DNA from: Bacillota bacterium
GTDB taxonomy: Bacteria > Bacillota > Clostridia > Lachnospirales > Cellulosilyticaceae
NCBI GenBank assembly: GCA_023457875.1
Contig: JAEXBC010000133.1
Location: 1 to 12,046 of the forward strand
Direction: 5' to 3'
DNA: 12,046 nucleotides
The notes beneath the pieces are model-generated. The model was not told where the DNA came from, did not search any database, and saw only the letters and a program-made list of their open reading frames with translations. Positions 1-8,534 of the stretch are shown piece after piece (position 1 is the first letter of the stretch; every line of letters starts with the position of its first letter). Made by a program: the position numbers and the translations under genes.

Positions 1-941
1 CAGCAGTACTTGGACTAGGGGATATTGGGCCGGAGGCGGCTATGCCAGTTATGGAAGGAAAAGCAGTGTTGTTTAAGGAATTTGCAGGGATTAATGCGAT
101 TCCTATTTGTATTGATACGAAGGATACAGATGAAATCATCAAATTCGTTAAGCAAATTGCACCTACATTTGGAGGCATTAACTTAGAGGATATTTCAGCA
201 CCTAGATGCTTTGAGATTGAAGAAGCACTTAAGAAAGAACTGGATATTCCTGTTTTTCATGATGACCAACACGGTACTGCAATTGTAGTACTTGCAGGTA
301 TTATCAACGGTCTTAAGGTGGCTGGCAAGCAAAAGGAAAATGTGAAAATCGTTGTAAATGGAGCAGGCTCAGCAGGTACAGCTATTACAAAATTACTATT
401 ACAATATGGATTCCATGATGTAACGGTGGTAGATAGACTTGGCATCTTAGAAAAGAGTGAAACCTGGATGAATTGGGCACAGCGTGAGCTTTCCAAGGTG
501 ACTAATCCTAGAGGTCTAAAGGGGAAGCTAAAAGATGCACTAGTAGGAGCAGACGTTTTCATAGGGGTATCTGCGCCAGGTATTGTTTCACAAGATATGA
601 TTAGATCTATGAATGAAAAAGCTGTTGTATTTGCCATGGCTAATCCAGTTCCAGAAATTATGCCAGATTTGGCAAAGGAAGCAGGGGCGCTTGTTGTTGG
701 GACAGGACGTTCTGACTTCCCTAATCAAGTGAATAATGTACTTGTATTCCCTGGTATTTTTAAAGGCGCACTTATGGCAAGAGCCTCTCAAATTACAGAA
801 GAAATGAAAATTGCAGCAGCACTTGCTATTGCAGGAATGGTTAGTGAGGATGAATTAAGTGAAGTGAATATTTTACCACAGCCTTTTAAAGAGGGTGTAG
901 CGGATGCAGTAGCATTGGCTGTCATGAAGATTGCAAAATAA
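1..941 (+). CDS. NAD(P)-dependent malic enzyme, 5' end missing
   Basis: Oxidatively decarboxylates malate to pyruvate with NAD(P)+ in the cytosol, linking C4 acids to pyruvate. The reading frame is open from position 3, before the first ATG at 42, and reads [20 protein letters not shown]. The true start therefore lies outside the window, and roughly 80-90 N-terminal residues are missing compared with the usual ~390-410-residue bacterial form. Visible motifs are the [15 protein letters not shown] substrate and catalytic-lysine region, [11 protein letters not shown] (metal-ligand Glu-Asp), FHDDQHGTA (metal Asp) and the Rossmann dinucleotide loop GAGSAGTA near 361-384. The C terminus looks intact ([13 protein letters not shown], stop at 939-941). 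murG follows after 16 bases, so the two are probably co-transcribed. NAD or NADP preference cannot be read with confidence. Confidence 0.95.
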   Translation, partial: AVLGLGDIGPEAAMPVMEGKAVLFKEFAGINAIPICIDTKDTDEIIKFVKQIAPTFGGINLEDISAPRCFEIEEALKKELDIPVFHDDQHGTAIVVLAGIINGLKVAGKQKENVKIVVNGAGSAGTAITKLLLQYGFHDVTVVDRLGILEKSETWMNWAQRELSKVTNPRGLKGKLKDALVGADVFIGVSAPGIVSQDMIRSMNEKAVVFAMANPVPEIMPDLAKEAGALVVGTGRSDFPNQVNNVLVFPGIFKGALMARASQITEEMKIAAALAIAGMVSEDELSEVNILPQPFKEGVADAVALAVMKIAK

Positions 942-943
942 AA

Positions 944-950
944 AGGGAGG
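944..950 (+). promoter_or_regulatory. Ribosome binding site that decides the murG start
   Basis: AGGGAGG lies 7 bases before TTG at 958. It makes TTG-958 the better start than the upstream TTG at 931, which has no Shine-Dalgarno sequence and would overlap the malic enzyme gene. Confidence 0.8.
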
Positions 951-957
951 AGTCATC

Positions 958-2016
958 TTGAAAACAATTGTGCTTACAGGTGGTGGAACAGCAGGACATG
1001 TGACACCGCATTTAGCCTTAATACCAAGCCTTAGGGAAAACGGATGGGATATTAAATATATAGGTAGTCATCAGGGAATGGAAAAAGAATTAGTTACAAA
1101 AGCTAATATACCCTATTATGGTATATCCTCGGGTAAGTTACGCCGATATCTATCGGCAGAAAATTTGAAGGATCCTTTTAAGGTAATCAAGGGTTATTTT
1201 GATGCTTATGCACTTTTGAAAAAGATAAAGCCTCAGCTCGTATTTTCAAAAGGTGGTTATGTCACAGTACCAGTTGTACTGGCTGCCAGAACTTTAAGGA
1301 TTCCAGTTATTATACATGAATCAGATATGACTCCAGGACTTGCCAATAAAATTGCTATTAAAAGCGCTAAGACAGTATGTGTGAATTTTGAAGAGACTTT
1401 ACAGTATGTAGGGAAAAAAGGTGTTTATACAGGTTCTCCAATCCGAGAAGAATTACTTCATGGACATAAAAGTACTGCCAAAAAGATATGTGGTTTTGAA
1501 GAGGATAAACCAGTTATATTAATGATGGGTGGAAGTTTAGGCTCTAGAAAGGTAAATGATGTTTTAAGAGAAGCGCTTTCTAAGCTTCTTAAGGATTTTA
1601 ATGTGATTCATATTTGTGGAAAAAACAACATTGATGAAGCCTTGTTGTTAACCAAAGGCTATAAGCAATTTGAATATGTGGATAAGGAACTACCACATCT
1701 TTTTGCTGCTGCGGATATCATGCTTTCTCGTGCAGGTGCTAATGCATTAGCTGAAATCCTTGCACTTAATATCCCTAGCCTATTAATTCCACTCTCTGCA
1801 AAGGCAAGTAGAGGCGATCAAATCTTAAATGCAAAAGCGATGAAAAACAAAGGCTATTGTGAGGTGTTGTTTGAGGAGGAGCTGAATAAAGATACCTTAA
1901 TAGAAAAACTTAATTTACTTTACCAAGAACGTGAGAAATACCTTCAAAAAATGAGAGAGAATAATAAGTTAAGCGGTATACAAAAAATTATGTTAGAGAT
2001 ACAAAAATATGCATAA
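958..2016 (+). CDS. murG: MurG, lipid II-forming GlcNAc transferase
   Basis: Transfers GlcNAc from UDP-GlcNAc to undecaprenyl-PP-MurNAc-pentapeptide (lipid I) to make lipid II, on the cytosolic face of the membrane. With the TTG start at 958 it has 352 residues, normal for MurG, a GT-B fold glycosyltransferase. The N-terminal glycine-rich loop GGGTAGHV is at residues 8-15. [12 protein letters not shown] begins at 120. The second-domain loop GGSLGS is at 191-196. The UDP-GlcNAc-binding segment [10 protein letters not shown] ends at Glu266 and is followed by a SRGDQILNA stretch. It sits between malic enzyme (16-base gap) and a chemotaxis transducer (28-base gap) rather than in a dcw cell-division cluster. 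Lone murG genes of this type occur in Clostridia, so a second murG elsewhere in the genome is possible. Confidence 0.95.
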   Translation: MKTIVLTGGGTAGHVTPHLALIPSLRENGWDIKYIGSHQGMEKELVTKANIPYYGISSGKLRRYLSAENLKDPFKVIKGYFDAYALLKKIKPQLVFSKGGYVTVPVVLAARTLRIPVIIHESDMTPGLANKIAIKSAKTVCVNFEETLQYVGKKGVYTGSPIREELLHGHKSTAKKICGFEEDKPVILMMGGSLGSRKVNDVLREALSKLLKDFNVIHICGKNNIDEALLLTKGYKQFEYVDKELPHLFAAADIMLSRAGANALAEILALNIPSLLIPLSAKASRGDQILNAKAMKNKGYCEVLFEEELNKDTLIEKLNLLYQEREKYLQKMRENNKLSGIQKIMLEIQKYA

Positions 2017-2044
2017 ATACTAAGAGCAGAAGGTGGGGATAATT

Positions 2045-3103
2045 ATGTTTGGTAATAAGCAAGACGTGGAAATAATGAGGAAGCTTGCAGAAGGTGAACT
2101 TGAAGCATTGCTTGAAGAAATTAATCAAAACAAGAAAGCACTCATTAAGGCAGAAACAGTGGAGGAGATACTACGTATTAAGGAAAAAGTAGCTATGCTC
2201 CTTAATCAAACAGAAAGTTTTAAACAAACCCAACAAAGTATCACTGAAACCATGCTTCAAGATAAGACGAATATTAAGAAGCAAATCAATGAATTGCAGC
2301 AAGCAGAACGTGAAATCAAAGACGGAAATTCAAAAAGAGTGGATACCTGTGATAATATTGGTAAGATCTCAGGAGAGATGAATGCAGTTGTAGAAGATAT
2401 GAACGACAAGATTAAAGTTTCTGTAGAGTCTATCGAACATGTGGAAAACCTTGTTGTTGTGATTACTGAGGCTATCAAAGAGATGAATGCAACAGGAAAA
2501 TCTATGAAAAATCAAGTGAAGACCTTTATTGAAACTGCTCAGAATGTAACCAGCAACATTTCTGGAATTTCTGCCATTGCGGAACAAACGAATTTATTGG
2601 CACTTAATGCGTCCATTGAAGCAGCTAGAGCAGGAGAAGCAGGAAAGGGATTTGCTGTAGTTGCTGAAGAAATTAGAAAGCTTTCAGATGGCACCAAGGA
2701 GCTTCTTGATCACATGACCCAGTTTTTAGGGGAACTTGAACATGCATCTATGAAAACAAGTGAAGAAGTTGAAGCTACCACCATGGGTATTGAAAAAATA
2801 GCCAGTGAAATACACGAAGTAGATAAAAACATTCAAGAAGATAAAGGAAATACCATTCTACTGCGAGATAAAATGAAATTAATGACGCACTATGTAGAAA
2901 ACATACGTCTTACGATGCAAAATACGAAAGAGCAAAGTATCATAACAGATACCCAGTTCTTGGAGGAAGCATTAGAAACCTTTGAAAATTTGGATGTAAG
3001 CTTGCAGATTTCAATGGAAAAAGTAGATGAGCTCAGTAAAATCTATGAGGGTGTAATACAAGAACTTGTTACGCTAAAAAAAGGTAAGCTACTAAGTCAT
3101 TAA
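2045..3103 (+). CDS. Soluble methyl-accepting chemotaxis protein without a sensor domain
   Basis: This is a 352-residue chemoreceptor signalling protein that would dock CheA/CheW arrays or a related kinase complex. The conserved hairpin tip is clear at about residues 176-215 ([20 protein letters not shown], then [14 protein letters not shown]), with E180-Q181-T182-N183 in the expected place. Long helical coiled-coil arms flank it on both sides. I see no transmembrane segment, HAMP, PAS, Cache, globin or other recognisable ligand-binding domain. The N-terminal ~60 residues are charged and helical, so the protein is predicted to be cytosolic. ATG at 2045 is chosen because AGGTGG at 2031-2036 sits 8 bases upstream; the GTG at 2033 lies inside that site. 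It follows murG by 28 bases and is closed by a strong terminator. The signal it senses cannot be inferred. Confidence 0.9.
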   Translation: MFGNKQDVEIMRKLAEGELEALLEEINQNKKALIKAETVEEILRIKEKVAMLLNQTESFKQTQQSITETMLQDKTNIKKQINELQQAEREIKDGNSKRVDTCDNIGKISGEMNAVVEDMNDKIKVSVESIEHVENLVVVITEAIKEMNATGKSMKNQVKTFIETAQNVTSNISGISAIAEQTNLLALNASIEAARAGEAGKGFAVVAEEIRKLSDGTKELLDHMTQFLGELEHASMKTSEEVEATTMGIEKIASEIHEVDKNIQEDKGNTILLRDKMKLMTHYVENIRLTMQNTKEQSIITDTQFLEEALETFENLDVSLQISMEKVDELSKIYEGVIQELVTLKKGKLLSH

Positions 3104-3107
3104 GTGT

Positions 3108-3137
3108 AAAAATTCCCCACTACGTCGGGGAATTTTT
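3108..3137 (+). terminator. Rho-independent terminator after the malic enzyme-murG-MCP unit
   Basis: An 11-bp perfect stem (AAAAATTCCCC at 3108-3118 with GGGGAATTTTT at 3127-3137) has an 8-base loop and its U-run is part of the 3' arm. It starts 4 bases after the MCP stop codon. The A-run on the 5' side means it could also act on the other strand, although no gene reads toward it there. Confidence 0.9.
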
Positions 3138-3216
3138 CCATTGTGAATTAAAAATGGGATATTTTTAATAGCATAAAATCGCAGTCAAAAAACAAATGAT
3201 AAAATGAAAGAGATAG

Positions 3217-3237
3217 TATACTAAGAGCATTAGTATA
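3217..3237. repeat. Inverted repeat upstream of the pyrG promoter
   Basis: TATACTAA (3217-3224) and TTAGTATA (3230-3237) form perfect 8-bp arms around the 5-base spacer GAGCA. The centre lies about 48 bases upstream of the pyrG -35 hexamer. It has no T-run, so it is not a standard terminator. It could be an operator or a small RNA hairpin; no regulator is identified. Confidence 0.45.
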
Positions 3238-3272
3238 GCAATAAATGAAGTGACGAAGTGATTATTCTATAC

Positions 3273-3301
3273 TTGACACAAATGTTTTATAATAATACAA
3301 T
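3273..3301 (+). promoter_or_regulatory. Sigma-A-type promoter of pyrG
   Basis: A perfect -35 TTGACA (3273-3278), a 17-base spacer and -10 TACAAT (3296-3301, 5 of 6 to consensus) predict transcription starting near 3307-3309, at GGTT. The leader to the ATG would be only about 38 bases. Confidence 0.85.
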
Positions 3302-3336
3302 AAAAAGGTTAGTGTAGAAATATAATATACGGTTGA

Positions 3337-4953
<1,617 letters not shown>

Positions 4954-4963
4954 TAGTTTAACC

Positions 4964-5008
4964 AAAAAGGACTGAGCGCTAAGAAAAAATTAGCGTTCAG
5001 TCCTTTTT
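4964..5008. terminator. Two-way terminator between pyrG and the DUF368 gene
   Basis: An 18-bp stem (4964-4981 with 4991-5008, one G-U pair on the plus-strand RNA) encloses a 9-base A-rich loop. The arms begin with AAAAA and end with TTTTT, so both strands give a hairpin followed by a U-run. It therefore suits both pyrG (plus) and the convergent DUF368 gene (minus). Confidence 0.92.
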
Positions 5009-5034
5009 ATAGTAGATCTCACGTGATGTACTAT
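5009..5034. repeat. Second hairpin adjoining the two-way terminator
   Basis: ATAGTAGATC (5009-5018) can pair with GATGTACTAT (5025-5034) at 9 of 10 positions around a TCACGT loop. It lies 2 bases beyond the DUF368 stop codon and abuts the main terminator stem. It lacks its own T-run and may reinforce termination or 3'-end stability of the minus-strand transcript. Confidence 0.45.
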
Positions 5035-5036
5035 CT

Positions 5037-5912
5037 TTATTGAAGCATGGTTTTAAGTTTTTCTAAACCGAGTATGATTACAGCACCAATTAAAAAGAAG
5101 AAGATGTTAAAAGTGCCAAGGCTTAGAGGTGCTTGTGGTATATCTAGGGTGGTTGGACCCATCACAACAGCATAAAGAGAACCAATCATCAAACCAAAAA
5201 TTAAATAAATAAGCTGCGAACGTTTGGTATGGAGCAGGTTACTCAGAAGCTTAATGACACCAGCTATGCCCAAAAGTACACCGATCCCAAAGGTAAATAG
5301 TAGAGGTAGTGCATTAAAGTCAAAGTGAAGAAGATCTTCGATACCTTGTATGATGGAAGTATATAGTCCAAATATTAGCATTAGGGTTGAACCTGAAATG
5401 CCTGGAAGTACCATAGCAGAAATGGCAATCATACCTGCTATAATGGTATATAATGCAAAACCAATAGAAAAGTTTGAAGAAGTCGAGCCAGTATTTTTCA
5501 TAATAATCGAATTAATATAGGTAAGAAGTGACACAACGACTATACCAATAACTAAGTAAATTACATGGGCTGCGTGCCCTTTAATGGTTTCTTTCTCTTC
5601 CTTATATATGAGAGGAATAGAGAAAACAATGAATCCAATAAATAAAGAACTAATCGCATAAATATTTGACTCAAATACCGAAGCAATAAATAATACAGAT
5701 AAAGCCATTCCAAAAATCCAGCCTACTCCTATTTTACATAGGAAAATAATAGCAGCCTTTTTTTCCTCTTTTGAAGAACGTGACATCAGTGCGCGGAGTG
5801 AATCAATAAATTGGCTATAGAATCCCATTACAAAAGCAATGGTGCCTCCAGAAACCCCCGGGACACTGTCAGCAAAAGCCATACACATACCACGTATAAA
5901 ATTCATAATCAT
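5037..5912 (-). CDS. popT: DUF368 family membrane protein (PopT-type polyprenyl-phosphate transporter)
   Basis: A 291-residue polytopic inner-membrane protein. The DUF368 signature RGMCMAFADSVPGVSGGT is at residues 7-24. A second, related PGISGST motif at 170-176 fits the internal-repeat architecture of the family. Between and after them are about eight hydrophobic segments, the last ending near residue 283. Members of DUF368 were identified as PopT undecaprenyl-phosphate transporters, which return the C55-P carrier to the inner leaflet for new rounds of wall synthesis. Assigning that role here is by family membership. The start at 5912 has GAGGT (plus 5921-5925) 8 bases upstream; the in-frame ATG at 5906 is further from it. 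It lies 126 bases downstream of the small DUF5658-like gene on the same strand and converges on pyrG. Confidence 0.9.
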   Translation of the reverse strand: MIMNFIRGMCMAFADSVPGVSGGTIAFVMGFYSQFIDSLRALMSRSSKEEKKAAIIFLCKIGVGWIFGMALSVLFIASVFESNIYAISSLFIGFIVFSIPLIYKEEKETIKGHAAHVIYLVIGIVVVSLLTYINSIIMKNTGSTSSNFSIGFALYTIIAGMIAISAMVLPGISGSTLMLIFGLYTSIIQGIEDLLHFDFNALPLLFTFGIGVLLGIAGVIKLLSNLLHTKRSQLIYLIFGLMIGSLYAVVMGPTTLDIPQAPLSLGTFNIFFFLIGAVIILGLEKLKTMLQ

Positions 5913-5936
5913 TATAGGTTACCTCACTTATCATAT

Positions 5937-5969
5937 TTTAGTACTAAAGCACATTTATTTTTCTTTAGT
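5937..5969. promoter_or_regulatory. Candidate operator: three ACTAAAG/TTTAGT half-sites before the DUF368 gene
   Basis: A perfect 12-bp palindrome TTTAGTACTAAA (5937-5948) extends to ACTAAAG (5943-5949), which is inverted again as CTTTAGT at 5963-5969 after 13 bases. The cluster sits directly upstream of the DUF368 ribosome binding site. No convincing -35/-10 pair was found around it, so the operator reading is inference. Confidence 0.35.
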
Positions 5970-6038
5970 CATACAAAATTAGTATAAAGGAGGCGAACCT
6001 TGTAGGCAAGGCAAATTTGGGGGAAGGCATGTAAAATT

Positions 6039-6383
6039 TTAGAGAAGTAATGTAAAAAGATAGTAAAGATGTAAGCAGTTAATTAGTCCATAAAGTAGTA
6101 TAAGTAAGCTGATTGCAAATTGATAAGCCCTTATCAAACGGGAACCTTTCTCTAATACCCTTTTAAATAAAAGTAGTAAGATAATCCCAGGTAGGAGCAC
6201 CTTGATGAGGATACAAAGGTAAGGTAAAGTGACAATAGGCTGCATGAGTGGATTTGCTTCATAAAAATATCCTGTTTTAAGGAAAGTGTATGTGAATATA
6301 ATGTCCGTACAATTAAAAAAGTAAAGGATTATAAATTTATAGGAAAGCTTTTTTTGTGCCTTCATTAAGTCTATTTCTTTCAT
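6039..6383 (-). CDS. Small DUF5658-like three-helix membrane protein
   Basis: A 114-residue hydrophobic protein of unknown function. Three predicted membrane helices lie at about residues 16-36, 50-73 and 87-113. The first helix carries FFNCTDIIFTYTFLKTG and is followed by YEANPLMQP. This matches the Asp-Thr helix plus Glu-x-Asn-Pro-hydrophobic signature I associate with DUF5658. The ATG at 6383 is preferred because TAGGAGGTG lies immediately upstream; the TTG at 6413 has no such site. It is divergent from the MarR-type regulator, with a start-to-start distance of 130 bases. The DUF368 gene follows 126 bases downstream on the same strand, possibly in the same transcript. The family assignment comes from motif memory and is moderate. 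Confidence 0.75.
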   Translation of the reverse strand: MKEIDLMKAQKKLSYKFIILYFFNCTDIIFTYTFLKTGYFYEANPLMQPIVTLPYLCILIKVLLPGIILLLLFKRVLEKGSRLIRAYQFAISLLILLYGLINCLHLYYLFTLLL

Positions 6384-6424
6384 AAACGCACCTCCTAAGT
6401 GAATTATTGACAAAAAGGTGGGAT

Positions 6425-6452
6425 TTTATAAGGGTATACTTGACAATGTAAT
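6425..6452 (-). promoter_or_regulatory. Predicted promoter of the DUF5658-like gene
   Basis: Read on the minus strand, ATTACA (plus 6447-6452), 16 bases and TATAAA (plus 6425-6430) give a moderate sigma-A-type promoter. Its start would be near 6415-6419, about 30 bases from the ATG. It overlaps the rightward promoter of the MarR gene. Confidence 0.4.
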
Positions 6453-6468
6453 AGGAGGCTTATAAACT
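6440..6468 (+). promoter_or_regulatory. Predicted promoter of the MarR-HMA(-mtnN) unit
   Basis: A perfect TTGACA (6440-6445), 17 bases and TAAACT (6463-6468, 4 of 6) lie upstream of the regulator gene. The hexamer region TGACAA (6441-6446) is inverted as TTGTCA (6468-6473), so the -10 is bracketed by inverted arms that a dimeric regulator could bind. That binding is inference. Confidence 0.55.
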
Positions 6469-6513
6469 TGTCATGAGTGAAGCTTTGTTAAGCAATATTG
6501 GGCGGAGGGAAAA

Positions 6514-6987
6514 ATGGAGGATACAATTTACGCAGTTAATACGCTTTTGGTAGAATTGTTTAATGATATTTTGAGTATAGAGAGAGACACCTTAAAAAAG
6601 AGCAAGTTTAGTGATTTGTCAGTGACAGAGATACACATTATAGAGGCTATAGGTATGGAGCAAAAGAATATGACAGAGCTATCTAGTCAACTGGGTGTAA
6701 CAGTGGGGACACTCACCACATCTATTAATCGCCTCGTAAAGAAAGAATATGTTTCAAGAACTAGGGGAAAAACAGATAGACGCTATGTAGAGATTATGCT
6801 TACGGAGAAAGGAAAGCTTGCCTATAGTGTGCATGAAGCTTTCCATGAGAAAATGGTACGGACCATGACGGATAAGCTGTCAAAGGGTGACAATGAAATA
6901 CTGATTGAATCCTTAAAAAGATTAAATCAGTTTTTTGTGGTTAATGATGAGCGGGAAGATAAAGCTAAGAAGAACAAAAAAGTATAG
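6514..6987 (+). CDS. MarR-family transcriptional regulator, FabT-like
   Basis: A 157-residue winged helix-turn-helix repressor, expected to bind DNA as a dimer. Residues 1-30 form the N-terminal dimerisation helix. The HTH spans about 53-77 (MTELSSQLGVTVGTLTTSINRL), with the recognition helix around 64-77. The wing contains the family Asp-Arg-Arg (D88-R90) followed by LTEKGK. The N-terminal pattern (LFNDIL.IE...KKSKFSDLSVTEIHIIEAIG) and the VTVGTLTTS helix strongly resemble FabT, the fatty-acid-synthesis regulator of streptococci. However, no fab genes are adjacent and I found no FabT-type TTTGA...TCAAA operator nearby, so the target is open. It has a lysine-rich tail (KAKKNKKV). It probably shares a transcript with the HMA-like gene 60 bases downstream. 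ATG 6514 has GGAGGG at 6504-6509. Confidence 0.9.
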   Translation: MEDTIYAVNTLLVELFNDILSIERDTLKKSKFSDLSVTEIHIIEAIGMEQKNMTELSSQLGVTVGTLTTSINRLVKKEYVSRTRGKTDRRYVEIMLTEKGKLAYSVHEAFHEKMVRTMTDKLSKGDNEILIESLKRLNQFFVVNDEREDKAKKNKKV

Positions 6988-7047
6988 GAAATACGTCTAA
7001 AAGACAGAAAACCAACATAAGGTATCTATAAAGAAAGGAGCCTTGAT

Positions 7048-7449
7048 ATGTTGGGAATAAAAAAGCAATTTATAAAAAATATGATTAAGTTAGAAGTAGT
7101 AGCAAATACACCAGGTAAATTACAACTCTATATTGCTCAAATTAAAAAAGCAGATGACGAATATAAAAAATATCAAGCGTATGTTGAAAGAGGCATTAAA
7201 CTGATGAAGGGAATAGAGGATGTTCAAGTAGACTATGAAAAGGGTTTACTAACGATCTATTACAATCCTGAGGTGGTAAGTGTACAAAAGGTGTATAAAT
7301 GGCTACAAGTGCTTGTGGATATAGGCATAGATTATTATGATAGCCTAAAGGCAAGCTGGGATAAAAATGAAGATAACGACGCGCAGGTAGAACTTTTCTG
7401 GCAAAAGATGAAACCTATTCTTTTAACGGAACTTACCAAGCTTAGATAA
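7048..7449 (+). CDS. Small HMA-fold-like protein lacking cysteines
   Basis: A 133-residue cytosolic protein with no signal peptide or membrane segment. Residues about 13-92 suggest a ferredoxin-like HMA fold: KLEVVANTPGKLQLYIAQI resembles the PGR-type first strand of HMA-like proteins. It continues with a helix (YQAYVERGIKLMKGIEDV), strands VQVDYEKGLLTIYYNP and the helix VQKVYKWLQVLVDIG. There is no CxxC and no cysteine anywhere, so it cannot bind metal as classical HMA domains do. A helical tail of about 40 residues follows (FWQKMKPILLTELTKL). AAAGGAG at 7034-7040 sits 7 bases before the ATG. The position behind a FabT-like regulator suggests linked regulation. Function is unknown and the fold call is moderate. 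Confidence 0.65.
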   Translation: MLGIKKQFIKNMIKLEVVANTPGKLQLYIAQIKKADDEYKKYQAYVERGIKLMKGIEDVQVDYEKGLLTIYYNPEVVSVQKVYKWLQVLVDIGIDYYDSLKASWDKNEDNDAQVELFWQKMKPILLTELTKLR

Positions 7450-7452
7450 ATA

Positions 7453-7482
7453 AAGCTGTTGCCAAAGTACTGGCTTTAGCTT
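7453..7482 (+). repeat. Imperfect hairpin between the HMA-like gene and mtnN
   Basis: AAGCT (7453-7457) pairs with AGCTT (7478-7482), and GCCA (7461-7464) with TGGC (7471-7474), separated by 3-base internal loops. There is no T-run after it, so it is at best a weak or partial terminator. mtnN could still be reached by read-through. No convincing separate mtnN promoter is visible in 7483-7563. Confidence 0.35.
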
Positions 7483-7579
7483 AAGATGATAGAAGAATGA
7501 AACGCTATGTATGGCATAGATTTTGCGTAGGTATTTAAATATAGGATGAATAGTAAAGAATTCGGGAGGCGATCTACAA

Positions 7580-8272
7580 ATGATAGGGATTATAGGTGCA
7601 ATGGAAGAAGAAATTATCTCTCTTAAAAGAAAGATGGATGTTAAGGAGCAAAGAGAAATAGCTGGAATGACCTTTTATATTGGAAGTGTTGGAGAAAAAC
7701 AAGTGGCACTTGTAAGATGTGGCATTGGTAAAGTGAATGCAGCAGTTTGCACGCAAGTCTTAGTAGATATTTTTGATGCCAAGTACATTATTAATACAGG
7801 GGTGGCGGGAGCCCTTCACCCAACGCTCAACATTGGAGATATTGTGGTATCCAGCGATACAGTAGAGCATGACATGGATGCTTCGGCAGTGGGTAATCCA
7901 AGAGGAGAAATTCCCCGCATGAAGAAAACCTATTTTGAAGCTGATGAAAAGCTTATTAAGGCGGCAACTGAGGCAGCTGAGACCCTTAAAGGCGACCACA
8001 AAGTGTTTGTAGGAAGAGTGGCAAGTGGTGATCAATTTATTTGTAGTATGAAAGTAAAGGAAGATATCTATTCCACCTTTACGGCGTACTGTGCAGAAAT
8101 GGAAGGCGCAGCTATTGCCCATACTTGTTTTTTAAATCAAGTACCCTTTGTAATCATTAGAGCCATTTCAGACAAGGCGGACCAAAGCGCAGATGTCAAC
8201 TTTGAAGAGTTTGTAGACATCGCAGCGAAGAACGCAAGTAAGATGATCGAGGGAATTTTGAAAAATATTTAG
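7580..8272 (+). CDS. mtnN: 5'-methylthioadenosine/S-adenosylhomocysteine nucleosidase
   Basis: Hydrolyses MTA, S-adenosylhomocysteine and 5'-deoxyadenosine to adenine plus the ribose product. It removes inhibitory by-products of SAM-dependent methylation, polyamine synthesis and radical-SAM enzymes, and feeds the S-ribosylhomocysteine/AI-2 route. At 230 residues it is the usual length. The start IGIIGAMEEE places the catalytic base glutamate at residue 11. The phosphorylase-superfamily loop is NTGVAGAL. VASGDQFI and AEMEGAAIAH follow, with the ribose-binding Glu175. The catalytic Asp198 sits in RAISDKAD. All the key residues line up with E. coli Pfs (E12, E174, D197). GGGAGG at 7564-7569 precedes the ATG by 10 bases. 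It lies downstream of the MarR and HMA-like genes and ends before a terminator. Confidence 0.97.
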   Translation: MIGIIGAMEEEIISLKRKMDVKEQREIAGMTFYIGSVGEKQVALVRCGIGKVNAAVCTQVLVDIFDAKYIINTGVAGALHPTLNIGDIVVSSDTVEHDMDASAVGNPRGEIPRMKKTYFEADEKLIKAATEAAETLKGDHKVFVGRVASGDQFICSMKVKEDIYSTFTAYCAEMEGAAIAHTCFLNQVPFVIIRAISDKADQSADVNFEEFVDIAAKNASKMIEGILKNI

Positions 8273-8305
8273 TAGGAAAAGGTTAAGAAGATTATGATTT
8301 AAGGA

Positions 8306-8343
8306 GTAATAAGGAGTTGATACGCTTTATTGCTTTTTTTTTT
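8306..8343 (+). terminator. Rho-independent terminator after mtnN
   Basis: A 9-bp stem (8306-8314 with 8325-8333, two G-U pairs) has a 10-base loop and is followed by an uninterrupted run of ten T. The stem is AT-rich and modest, but the T-run is excellent. Confidence 0.75.
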
Positions 8344-8443
8344 ATGTATAGGTAGTCTTACAACATATCAGATGATAGGCGCAGTAAATTTGCGTTTGGT
8401 ATGCTATGAGTAAAAATTTTTATATGGCTTAAATTAGAGTGTG

Positions 8444-8489
8444 GCTATTATAGCATGAAAAATTTTGCGGAGTATAATTTTATAATAGC
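8444..8489. repeat. Perfect 9-bp inverted repeat upstream of the secreted-protein promoter
   Basis: GCTATTATA (8444-8452) and TATAATAGC (8481-8489) are exact inverted copies separated by 28 bases, which contain a self-complementary AAAATTTT. The 3' arm carries a TATAAT. It could be an operator pair or just AT-rich coincidence. Confidence 0.4.
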
Positions 8490-8534
8490 AATAATTTATA
8501 TTTTTTCATTATGGTGTTTTTTTTATCTTTTGTA

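Noticed and set aside
257..791. Two minus-strand ORFs inside the malic enzyme gene (257-637, 588-791)
   Set aside because: They are antisense shadows of a strongly conserved enzyme; there is no ribosome binding site and no recognisable protein.
931..957. Upstream TTG start for murG at 931
   Set aside because: It overlaps the malic enzyme C terminus and has no ribosome binding site. TTG 958 follows AGGGAGG and gives the usual MurG N terminus [14 protein letters not shown].
2033..2044. GTG start at 2033 for the chemotaxis protein
   Set aside because: The GTG lies within the Shine-Dalgarno sequence itself; ATG 2045 is correctly spaced from it.
2017..3229. Shared 12-mer ATACTAAGAGCA before the MCP gene (2017-2028) and in the pyrG upstream inverted repeat (3218-3229)
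   Set aside because: A few 12-base matches are expected by chance in 12 kb of AT-rich DNA, and the 2017 copy lacks the inverted arm.
5998..6011. CCTTG/CAAGG hairpin downstream of the DUF5658-like gene
   Set aside because: A 5-bp stem without a following T-run is too weak to call a terminator.
6384..6413. TTG start at 6413 for the DUF5658-like protein
   Set aside because: The strong AGGAGGTG lies between it and ATG 6383, and the extra ten residues add nothing family-like.
7574..8122. Minus-strand ORFs within mtnN (7574-7756 and 7760-8122)
   Set aside because: They are shadows of a confidently identified gene. The cysteine/histidine-rich translations are frame artefacts.
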